This document shows, piece by piece, positions 47,441-58,207 of a stretch of DNA of 64,000 nucleotides. The notes beneath the pieces are model-generated. The model was not told the DNA's origin. It was given only the letters and a program-made list of their open reading frames with translations, and made no database searches. The stretch is from Diogma glabrata. Taxonomy: Eukaryota > Arthropoda > Insecta > Diptera > Cylindrotomidae. The DNA is taken from positions 265,293,114 through 265,357,113 of the forward strand of contig OY856188.1 in assembly GCA_963693315.1 (NCBI GenBank). The letters run 5' to 3'. Every line of letters begins with the position of its first letter. Within the stretch, counting starts at the first letter, position 1. The position numbers were made by a program, and so were the translations under genes.

Positions 47441-48812
47441 TGAGCAATTTCACGAAGATTCAACAACGTTTTGACTTGACCCCTTTTAATTTTGATTATT
47501 TTTTGTTTATAGATAGTCTTTGATAAATAAAAAATACAAGTTCTCTTAGAATTTTTTTTTTCGACCAGGGGTCTTCACAGGGTGCCCCTCAATTTTTGTT
47601 ATTTTGTGATGTGAGTGCATTTGGACGAGCGATTGTAGAAAAACTACTCAATCGATTTTCATAAATGATATGTCGTTGAATAGGTATTAGAACAAAGTTT
47701 TTAAAAATGTACACTGTCACTTTTTTGAAATAATTTTTAACAGTGTAACATAAGAAAAAAATGGTGTAATTGAAAAAAAGATGGCATAGCCTTTTTTTTT
47801 TTTTTTTTTTAACTAAATTGAAGCTTATTTTATATCTAACAACTTGTGAAAGTTTAGGACTAGTGTCATTTTTGTTTTAGAGATAAAATTCGTTGTGCAT
47901 ATGACTGTCGGGAATCAGTTTTTTTTGTTCTGAAGGAAAATTATAAAAATGGCGATTTTTAGATTCAGATTTTTTTTTTATGTTAAGTATCAAATATTTT
48001 ATTATTAAATGAACTTTTTAAAAAGCAATTTCAGTCAAGTTCAGCAAAATTTTGCGACATTTTGGCTCGACCCTTTTTAATTTGGTTTATTTTGGTCTAT
48101 ATTTAAAAAAATTCTACTTGAAGCCGTATTTTTCATTTATCAAAGGCTATCTATAAACTAAAAATAAACCAAATTAAAAAGGGTCGAGTCAAAATGTCGC
48201 AAAATTTTGCTGAACTTGACTGAAATTGCTTTTTAAAAAGTTCATTTAATAATAAAATATTTGATATTTAACATAAAAAAAAAATCTGAATCTAAAAATC
48301 GCCATTTTTATAATTTTCCTTCAGAACAAAAAAAACTGATTCCCGACAGTCATATGCACAACGAATTTTATCTCTAAAACAAAAAATGACACTAGTCCTA
48401 AACTTTTACAAGTTGTTAGATATAAAATAAGCTTCAATTTAGTTTAAAAAAAAAAAAAAAAGGCTATGCCATCTTTTTTTCAATTACACCATTTTTTTCT
48501 TATGTTACACCGTTAAAAATTATTTCAAAAAATTGACAGTGTACATTTTGAAAAACTTTGTTCTAATACCTATTCAACGACATATCATTTATGAAAATCG
48601 ATTGAGTAGTTTTTCTACAATCGCTCGTCCAAATGCACTCACATCACAAAATAACAAAAATTGAGGGGCACCCTGTGAAGACCCCTGGTCGAAAAAAAAA
48701 ATTCTAAGAGAACTTGTATTTTTTATTTATCAAAGACTATCTATAAACAAAAAATAATCAAAATTAAAAGGGGTCAAGTCAAAACGTTGTTGAATCTTCG
48801 CGAAATTGCTCA
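47441..48812. mobile_element. Foldback element, about 650-bp arms
   Basis: Begins TGAGCAATTTCACGAAGATT and ends with its near inverse AATCTTCGCGAAATTGCTCA. The arms pair for about 650 bases around a loop near 48105-48160. They differ at scattered positions (for example GTCACTTTTTTG against GTCAATTTTTTG, and AACAGTGTAAC against AACGGTGTAAC), so this is not an assembly mirror. It is flanked by TA on both sides. The loop region repeats a piece of the arms (TTATCAAAG, then CTATCTATAAAC). It has no coding capacity and is inserted in the left arm of the surrounding TIR element. Confidence 0.8.
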
Positions 48813-49253
48813 TATATATATATATATATATTTTAAGAAACACACACAGGGCGGTTCCAACATGCGGGCACACGCTATAAGGATTTCTTTGTCTGAATGC
48901 GAATGAAAGCTAATCAGTAGCCATACGTATTGTGAAAAATTTTTATGAATGTTATGTATGTCTGTTAAGTAATGTCTGTTAAGTAATAAAAATACAATTT
49001 CTTCTAAAGAAATAAACAAAATTTTTTAATTTTTATAATCATATGATGAAGCAGGTTTATTGAACATACACAATGACATTACATTTTGAACCTTTTTTGA
49101 ATGATGTCTTCTTTCTGATTGAATTCTGATAGGTATAGGGTAATACGTGTATCAGTTTAACAGTTTTATTGTGATCAAAAACCAAAGCCATAACAAAAAA
49201 GTATAATAATAACAATAGTATAAAAACACAATAATCAGAAACTTCTGTTAAAT

Positions 49254-50156
49254 ATGTCAGCTGATAATTGCAAAGTTTGTAGTAAAGCAGTTACGCCTAA
49301 TGAAAACGGTTTGCAATGTGATGCTTGTGATAAATGGGTTCATGCTAAATGCTTTGAGTCTAAACGTTCTTATCCACGAGAAGCTAATTTTCTTATCTGG
49401 ACTTGCTCTAAGCAATGCGAGGACTTAATTAACATTTCGCAGAATATTCGTGAGATCGATGTTACAAAAGAGAGTCTTACCGCAAATCTGTCATGTCTAG
49501 CTGAGCTTTTGCGCAAGTCATATATTACCAACATTAAACTTCACGCAATTAATCATGAACTTAGAAGGAATGATTGTGTAATGCGTTCTACTTTGAGTGG
49601 ACTAGAGGACAGTATTAAAAATTTGCGCGATGAAGTTGAAAAATTAAATACAGCATTAGGAAAAGATCATCTACAGAGTCAACAACCATTGAGTACGAGT
49701 CCTGCTGTGATTGGAAACTGAATCGACTCTTCTGAGATTAAGACAGTGCAGTTTTCAAAAAATTACATACATGTTTCTCGCCTTGAGCCTTTAACAACTA
49801 CTGATCAAGTTTTTAGTTACATAGCCAGTGGCCTAGGAATTGATAAATCTGATATTTTCTTCAAAGAACTACTGGCTCGAGGTAAAGATAGATCTTCACT
49901 CTCATTTATTTCTTTCAAGGTTGGCGTTGTGGATGATCATTTAAAAGCGGTATCATCATCTTCATTCTGGCCACAAGGAATTCTGGTTAAGCCATTCGTA
50001 AATCGGACACGCAGCAGTTGTTCTGGAGGACAATTTAATCAAATCAATCAAAACAATGCTTCTTCTAATACTATTTCTCAACTAGGAAAAGGATTATCAA
50101 ATACGAACAATTATTCTGAACAAATACAACAGCATCAATCTCAAGAATCGTTATAG
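49254..50156 (+). pseudogene. LINE ORF1, PHD-finger protein, one stop
   Basis: The likely nucleic-acid-binding chaperone of the element. Residues 1-50 form a PHD-like zinc finger: C-x2-C, then LQCDACDKWVHAKCF, then WTCSKQC. Then comes a predicted coiled coil (about residues 60-145, SLTANLSCLAELLRK and SIKNLRDEVEKLNTALG). A TGA at 49719-49721 interrupts the frame, but the same frame goes on (from 49722) for another 144 codons: FSKNYIHVSRLEPLTTTDQV and FKELLARGKDRSSLSFISFK, an RRM- or OB-like region often seen in this ORF1 type, followed by an Asn/Gln/Ser tail. A single-base change can explain the stop. ORF2 starts 18 bases after the ORF1 stop. Confidence 0.8.
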
Positions 50157-50174
50157 CAAGACAACATACTATTA

Positions 50175-53170
50175 ATGGTACCTAGTTTAGCTACGAATGA
50201 TCTCCAGGTCAACGAAACGTCTCAAACCGATTCTTCTGCTAATATTATTTCAACATATTCCTCTAAATTTTCTTTATGTTGTGAAAAAATAAGAACTAAA
50301 CAACTTTTGCTCTCTAGCGTCGTAAGATGTGATAATGTTGCTGTTCAATATAATAATGCTGTTAAAAATCTAAATCATATTAGTGAGCTAAACAATATTC
50401 TTCAAATTCATTTCAACAATTCTAGTGGTATTCGATCCAAGGCGGATAAAATTTACATGTCCGCTTTGAATACAAATTTTGATGTTATTGTTTTAGTCGA
50501 AACTTCACTGACCTGCAGCTTTAACTCTGAAGAATTTTTTCCTCAAAACTATCTGGTGTTTCGTCGTGATAGATATATAAGTGAAGAATTAAAAGGTGGA
50601 GGAATTTTAATTGCAATTAAAACCAGCTTCAAGTCTGCTGTCGTATATACTTCATCTAGCGAGCTTGAGTTTCTAGCTGTTAAAATTAAATGCGGTCGGA
50701 TTTGGATTTATTTATGCGCAACCTATATTCCGCCTAGAAGTTCACGTGAAATATACATGAAACTAATTGATGCAGTCGCCACAGTTTTAGCTTTAATGGA
50801 TGAATTGGATGATATAGTCATACTTGGTGACTTTAATTTACCACTTATTGAATGGTTTTGGGTTGATGAGGAGGAATTTTCTTCAACGTCAACAAATAAG
50901 TTGTCTAATGAATTTCTAGATAATCTTACTAGTTTTGGACTTAAACAGCATAATCGCATCTTCAACAATCAAAGTAGAATGTTGGATCTCATTTTTTCTA
51001 CATGTGAACAGCTTGCAGTCTCTGTATGTGAGCGTTTAGCGGGCTGCTCTAGTATTTATCATAAACCATTACAAATTGAATTAAATTTTATTGTCTGTGT
51101 TGATAATAGTGATAAATCATTTTCGTATTTTGATTTTTCTAAGGGTGATTATAGTTCTTTTAATTTGTTCTTGAGTTCCGTTGATTGGTTTTCTTTGTTA
51201 ATAATAAATTTGTTCCTGTTTTTCATAGTATTGAGTCATATCGTGAACCATGGTTTAATAAAAAGCTAATTAATTTAAGAAATCGCCGTGATAAAGCTCA
51301 AAAATTTTACAAAAACAACCAAACCACTTCTGCTTACTATACTTTTTGCGTTCGTCGTAATGAATTTAAAATTTTGAATAATTTCTTGTATAGATCATAT
51401 TTGTTGCAGATAGAATCAGAAATTTCTATCAATCCTAAGAAATTTTGGTCGTTTATCGACTCAAAGCGAAAAACTAATGGCTATCCTAAGACCATGAATT
51501 TAAATGATGTGTATGCTTCGAACCCTGAAGATATCTGTAATTTATTTGCGTCATATTTTAAAACAGTATATTGCTCTGAAGATGGCGAATCAAACTCTCC
51601 ATTAACTTGCTCCTTATCTAGTAGTCCTTATAACCAGTTGAAATTTTCCATGGAAGAAATCATTGCGGGATTGAATGAACTTGACACATCTAAAGGTGCC
51701 GGGCCAGATGGCTTGCCTCCCATCTTATTCAACAGATGTGCATGTACAGTGGCTGCTCCACTAACGTTGATTTTTAACATGAGTTTATCCTCCGGTATAT
51801 TTCCAGAAATTTGGAAGTTATCTTTCATAAGACCAATTTTCAAATCTGGTAAGCGTGATGATATTAGTAAATATAGGGGTATCGCTTTAATTTCAGTGTT
51901 ACCAAAGTTTTTTGAAAAACTAGTTAAAATTTTTTTGGAACTTCATATTAGAAAGTTTATTGCTCCAGAACAACATGGTTTTTTATCTGGACGTTCAACT
52001 ACAACCAATTTAATGTTATTCTCGCGCTATATCTCGGATGCACTGCAAAATTATAAGCAAGTTGATGTAATATACACTGATTTTAGCAGTGCGTTTGATA
52101 AGGTTAAACACCCTAAATTATTACTTAAGCTTGACAAACTTGATTGTGAAATGATTCCTATTAAATGGATTTCATCATATCTTTCACAGCGTACGCAGTA
52201 TGTTAAAATTGGTAATCATTGTTCTACGTCTTTTAAAGTAACTTCTGGTGTGCCGCAAGGTAGTCATCTTGGACCTTTGCTTTTCATTTTATTTATTAAT
52301 GATGTTTGTAACTGTTTTAAATTTCTTAAATTCCTATTAAATGCAGATGATATGAAGGCCTATATTACTATAAAATCAATCACTGATACAATTAATTTCC
52401 AAAGTGATTTGAATAGATTACATATTTGGACTGTAGAAAATGAGCTATTTTTGAATATTTCTATATGTAAAATTATGTCAATTTTTAAAAACAAATCGCC
52501 TATCTTAGCTGCTTATTATTTTTGCAATAATAGCTTAGAAAGAGTTTATAAGTTCAAGGATTTAGGCATTATTTTCACAGCTTCATACTCATTTAATGAT
52601 CATTTTGACTACATGATTGGTCGAGCTAATTCAATGCTAGGGTTCATCAAACGTAATACTAAATATTTCTGTGATCCATTAACGCTGAAAACGCTTTATT
52701 GTGCATATGTCAGATCAATTTTGGAATATGTTTCTGTTATTTGGAATCCACTGTATGTTACCCATTCGTCACGGATTGAAAGCGTGCAGAAAAGGTTTCT
52801 TATCTTTGCTCTTAATAGATTGCCTTCAAATAACACTTGTCAGTTTTCTTTAGAACCTTATGAAAGTCGATTAGAGCTGTTAACTTTGAAAACGCTGTAT
52901 AAGAGAAGAGAGGTTGCTTGTGCGGTTTTTGCAAGAGATATTTTGTGTTGTCGCGTAGATTGCTCAAATTTATTAAATTATTTTAATATATATGTTAAAT
53001 CTCAGCAGCTTCGCCAACGTGATGTATTTTTTGCGATTAATTTTAGTAGTACTAATTATAGCTCTAATGAATCAGTAAACAATTGTATGAGAATTTTTAA
53101 TAAATTCTTTGAATGCTTTGATTTCATGAAATCGAGAAATGTTTTTAAAAGATCTGTAAGTAACCTTTAG
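50175..53170 (+). pseudogene. LINE ORF2, endonuclease and reverse transcriptase, one frameshift
   Basis: Nicks DNA and copies the element RNA at the target site. Endonuclease part (50175-51180): VLVETSLT, GGGILIAIK, ATYIPPRSS, VILGDFNLP, MLDLIFST. The final S-D-H triad position reads SSIYHKPLQ, so the Asp appears changed to Tyr. Near 51180 the frame shifts; the RT part (to 53170) reads SKGAGPDGLPP, YRGIALIS, YTDFSSAFDKVKH (motif A), GVPQGSHLGPLLFILFIND (motif B) and LLNADDMKAY. Motif C normally has Phe or Tyr before ADD; here it is Asn. A thumb and a C-terminal region with YVRSILEYVSVIWNP follow. With the frameshift and two altered motif positions the copy is probably inactive, although over 95% of the frame is open. 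Confidence 0.85.
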
Positions 53171-54101
53171 GCATTTTGACTTAAGTACCTTTATTAATTT
53201 AATTTTGTTGTAAATTTGATTGTAATTTTTGTAACTGTTGTGTTTTATTCTCGTTAATGTATTAGCCAAATTAATATATATATGGATGGTTGTAATAAAA
53301 AAAAAAAAAAAATAAAAAAATAAAAAAATAAAAAAATAAATAAATGAATTCCGACGAAATTTTTAAGAAATTGTCTTCATAGCTCTGAAATGTAAACAAA
53401 ATGTCAAGCTTTATTTTTTCGTTCATACTTTAGAATAGTCAAGGGAAGAAAAAAGTGTTCACATTTGTGGAGTTTCATAATAATTATAGGGTGTTCCCGC
53501 ATGTTGGAACCGCCCTGTGTGTCCTTCTTAAAATATATATGTATAACAATAATGTAAATAACGTATACAAATTTCAGCTTTGCTGCAATAAAGTAAATTT
53601 TCATGAAATTTTAAAACTTTGAAATTTCCAAAAAAATACTCGGAACCGGAGTAGGTGTCTGCCATTGGATTTTTTAATAAAAAAAGATTGTATACTTTGA
53701 GATATTAAAACGGCAGACATGCTGAAATCACGTTTTTGAAGTCAATTTTTACGTTTTTTGACTTGCGGATACGCCCAAAGGAACCATCGGCGGGGATAGT
53801 GAATACCCATTTCAACTACGGCAGGTGAAAAACTATACCTAGCATCAATATGGAGTTTGCTAAAATACCGTAAGTCTGCCGGTCACTGGCTCTTAGACTA
53901 TTGTGTTGGCGATTTCTAATATTATAATATATAGTAATATATAGATTATATATATACTATCTTAGAAAAAATTGCATTTCCTACGACCATAGAGATAAAA
54001 ACGTTTTTTGTTTTTACACATGCCTCACCCGACGGTAGCGCGTCTCGTGAACAAATGTTTACTCACGAAAACTTTGTACAAAATAAAACTTGAACTTATT
54101 T

Positions 54102-54139
54102 GTGAAAACTTACGCCAAGTGCTAACGGCAAACAGTGTT
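54102..54139. repeat. 36-base segment shared with 14182-14218
   Basis: Both places read TGAAAACTTACGCCAAGTGC, then two or three variable bases, then CGGCAAACAGTGT. The flanks differ. Thirty-four of 36 bases match, well above chance. Could be the remains of a common element or a conserved site. Confidence 0.6.
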
Positions 54140-54739
54140 AATTATATGAACTTATTTGTATTAATTAATACATTAATTTATAAAGTACGAAATATTTGTT
54201 ACCTACCTTAATACTGCAGTTCTTGTTACAGATTTCGGATGTGATTTATAATTTTTTGATAACGCAGAAAAAATTCGATAGCACTTTGAGTGATATTTTT
54301 GAAAATATGTTTATTTCATTTGGCAATTTAGAATCTTTCATATGCAAATGATTTTTTTTTCGTATAACTAAAATTTTATTACATATCTGTAAAATATTTT
54401 CCGAAAAAGAATTCAAATTTTCAATTTTTTTAAACAGAATACACAAAACGGTTTCAATTTCTCCGACATTTTAAAAAGAAGATTCTTCAAAACAAATGTT
54501 TATGTTATGATCATTAAAAAACAGTGCGAATTCTAATTGATGAAAATTTTATTTATACATGCAGGCGAGATTTTTTTAGTGAAAAAGATGCAAGTACCTA
54601 AACGCATGTAACCACATTTCAATAAATTCTTTGAATTTTCGTTTTTTTATATGAAAAAATATATAAAAATAATAAGCCAAATAGTTTGATCGGAGATTCA
54701 CACATTTATTTATACTCAACCTTTGTATGTTTATTACCA

Positions 54740-55071
54740 CAGCTGACGGTCTGACGGTAGACCTGCAGCTGACTGTTGATTTTATACTTTTAATATTATT
54801 ATAATTCATCTGTATGAATTTCATCTGGCATCAAATGACTTGACCGTATTGCATTTTGATACAGATATATACGAGTAGCTGACATATAATCCCCCATCTG
54901 CCAAGCAGCTGATCACTTTTTTTTCAATTGTTATATTGTAAGCATGCATCATACATATTTTGAAGCGGCAGCAAATGACTTTTGGAATTCGTTTTTTTAC
55001 CAGTTTAAGCTTGCCCTACAACTACACTCCCCACTACTTTAGCAGCTGACTTCCAGATTTATCATCAGCTG
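54740..55071. promoter_or_regulatory. Cluster of five CAGCTG E-boxes
   Basis: CAGCTG occurs at 54740-54745, 54766-54771, 54906-54911, 55043-55048 and 55066-55071, against a very AT-rich background where a hexamer of this composition should be rare. CAGCTG is a class of E-box bound by bHLH factors. Whether this is a working enhancer is inference only; no adjacent gene is seen. Confidence 0.3.
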
Positions 55072-58000
55072 GAGTTAATTAATTATAATAAATTGCAACG
55101 CTGCCTCCCGGTCTACGTTGTTGTTTGTTTTCATTAAAACAAATGAGTAAAATGATTGTTAGTGTAATTTTGCACAATTAATCTTATATTTCAGATTTTA
55201 TACAACCTCACCTGCACTTTGAAACAGAATTGACGTTCTAACATGAGGTCAATAATACATATTCCTCATATATCAGTCTCTTTTTTATATAAGTTTGTCT
55301 TGACGTCCGGTATTTTCATTGTCATTGAATATTCTATTAGATGGCAAACTTTGCCACTATTTTTTTTGCTGACTATATGAGGAAATACATCCAGACCGAA
55401 CAAAAAACTATTTTGACAAATGTCAAAACCAAATAATTCTGAAAACAATCTGTGATAGTCATTACAAAATCGGTAAGTTTATAAATTCTTCAATTTCATA
55501 TAGTGTATTTATATATTATCTTTATGTCATTAATAAACCAATTTGATAATGTTGTGCAACGTTTCATAGGACCTTCATGCATAAAGCACTAGAAAACGTT
55601 ATTAAATAATTTCGCGATGAAAAGCTGCTACACTTCTTGCTAACAAACAACACAAAACTTGAAAAAACAAAAACTAAACTTTTTAAAAATTCTATTCGCA
55701 TAAAACAACCTATCAACCTTTGTCCAGAAAGCTCACATACAAATATTATAAATAAGGTTTGCAACTAATCTAAAATCCCACACGGAAGTTTGAACAAACA
55801 ACATAATTTATAAATATTTTCAACTTCCTTCGACCAATTTTATTTATTTTTCTCATAAAACGATGTTGTTTTTAACAAGACAATTTCCAACAATGAAGAA
55901 ATCGTTATATGTTTTTTTTATAAAAATACGGTCAACATAAAGACAACACAATGATGTATGGTTTTATATGTCCGACCTAACCTCCTGCTCCTGTCAAAGT
56001 AAAAACAAAAAAATTACAGGAACAAAATAAATAATATTTTTTTTGTATATTTGCTAAAAAGATATAAATTTTATTTTATTATTTTTGTCCTTTGGTTGTT
56101 AAATGTCCTTTTTTCAATCAAAATAGAAATTTTGAACTAAACGAAAAACAACAAAACGTAATCTTATAAATATTTATCAAAAAATATAAAAAAAAGGAAA
56201 TTTTGAAATTTCGACCAAAAGGAAATCAAAATAATACTTTTCCAATTTTGGATAATTTTTTTCGTTGCTTGTTTTGTTGTTGATTGATGTCTTTTTGATC
56301 CATTCAAAAAACATACTCGTATATCAAAATATAAATGAGAAAAACATTTATATACTTAAAGAACAAAAACCCGGTGAAGTATAGGAAATGGTTTAATATT
56401 ATGATAATGTGATAGTGAATGACCAATAGTCAAATGGACAGTATCAATGATTTATGTCTTAAAATGTAAATTAAGAAAACGATTTCTATCATTTTTTGTC
56501 AATGTAGAACAGATAACAATTTTGTTTGGCACAGATTGATAACTGATAGATTTCAAAACAACGATTTGTTGTCTCTGCTACTCATTGGGAAATAAATTAT
56601 TTTAAAACGACTAAGCTCTCTTCGAATGGGCTACAAAATCTAGGTCTCACTCAGAAAACGCTCGTTAGTTTCAACTTTTTTAAAAAACCGAAATATTATC
56701 TACCAATAGTTTGTAACGACCGGCCTTATTTCAACTCATACATTGTATTGGGAATCAAAACCAAACACAAAAAACAAGTACAACAAGTCAATCAACAAAT
56801 TTATAAACATGAGGCTATTACATTTTATATTATTTATGCAATTACAAGTTGATTGATTCATTTTTTAATTGCATCAATAATAAAAACTGGGTCGTGCAAG
56901 TATTAAGGTATGATAATTTTGAGATCATATGGATTTGTTTTATTGAGCGTAAGAGTGACCAAGGTATTTAAAAAAAGAAACAAAAACAGAAAATTCTAGC
57001 TATAAATTATCGATCAATCTGAGATAGATTATAGTAAGATTAATTTGGATATTCAAGATTATAAAGTCAAAATAGTCATTATAAATATATAAAATAAAAA
57101 AATAGATAAAAATCAAACCATGTGGTTGTGACACCAACTTTAATTCCTACTAAACAACACATTGTAATAAAAAAAATGGTTTGGCCACTAATTCAAACTT
57201 TCAAGAGTCCTAATAGTTAAAATCTATCTGCTCAATCGATTATGTATCATAAATTTGATTTTCTGCTGTTTTATATGCATCGAATGCCAAACTTTTTCCA
57301 TCAATGTAATATTTTATTCAAAAGTATTTATCTGTTAAATTTCACTCTGATTGCATACAAAATCTTACGTCATTTCATATTCTATTCAACCGATTTGTCA
57401 TCTTGTCTACAGAATTTTAATGTATGATCGATCACAATAGAGCAACAACAACAAAATAAAAAAAAAACACATAACAGCAAATAATCCAAGATTTTCTTCT
57501 TTGCTTTTCAATTTTCTTTTTTTTTTTATTGTAAAAAACGAAAATTGCATTTCAATTTAGATGATTTAACCAAACAAGTCAAATCGTAAATTTAGATAAA
57601 AAAAATATAATAGTTGAACGAAAATGATGCAGACAAGAGAACCATTGTGGAAATTGTAAAAAAAAAGTAAACTGCTAAAATGATAGTTTAGATAAATTTG
57701 TCAGGTTAACAAATATTTGAAGTAGAAAACTAATGGTTCTGTGAAATAATTTGATTGTTTTGTTATATTTTATTTAGAGTTTGATGTGAAGATTATGGTC
57801 ATCGAAAATCAAGCTATTAAATCTACAGGTGTAATGATTGTTTGAGAAGGAATTTTTGTTTTGAGCTAACAATAACATTTTTCAATAGTTTTCATAACAC
57901 ATTCACTAGAAAATTTATTAGTCTAATATAATCATTTATAATCATTTATATTAATATTTCTATGTTATGTTTTCTTTTGTTTACCCAAGTACCTTTTGTG

Positions 58001-58207
58001 CTGTTGTAAACATTTTCTTTAAAAAATTTTTTATAATTTCTTTAATAAACTAATAAAGTAAAAAAAAAAAAAAAAAAAAAATTACAGTTTAACACATTAT
58101 TATTACAAAGGATTCGACATAAGTATAGAACCTTAGATTACTTACCTAGATTAATTACCTTAGATTACGATTACTTATTATGATTACTTCTATTCGACTA
58201 GAAGCAT

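Larger units (their letters stand above)
49130..53344 (+). mobile_element. Near full-length non-LTR retrotransposon
   Basis: Flanked by a target duplication: TGAATTCTGA at 49120-49129 and TGAATTCCGA at 53345-53354. It ends in an A-rich tail (53296-53344). It has a 5' UTR of about 120 bases, two ORFs separated by 18 bases, and a short 3' UTR. The PHD-type ORF1, an AP-like endonuclease and an RT without a visible RNase H fit the CR1/Jockey side of the LINE tree; the exact clade is not certain. It is inserted within the interior of the TIR element. Confidence 0.85.
47071..53907. mobile_element. TIR element with two nested insertions
   Basis: The outer arms are inverted: left 47071-47440 plus 48813-48885, right about 53487-53907. 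They share AGAGCCAGTGA, CGGCAGACTTACGGTATTTT, AACTACGGCAGGTG (inverse on the left), GGCAGACACCTACTCCGG and, at the inner edge, CAGGGCGGTTCCAACATGCGG. The left arm is cut by the foldback element at 47441-48812; joining its flanks restores the match to the right arm. The interior holds a LINE (49130-53344). Without both insertions the original element would be about 1.25 kb with roughly 430-bp arms and no transposase. The exact termini and target duplication are uncertain by a few bases. Confidence 0.75.
53910..58200. other. Gene-poor AT-rich stretch
   Basis: No coding region, RNA or transposon was recognised. Two local signals are listed separately: a 36-base match to 14182-14218 (54102-54139) and a cluster of CAGCTG sites (54740-55071). 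Confidence 0.5.

Noticed and set aside
47441..48812. Assembly mirror artefact
   Set aside because: The arms differ by several scattered substitutions and small indels, which a mirror artefact would not show.
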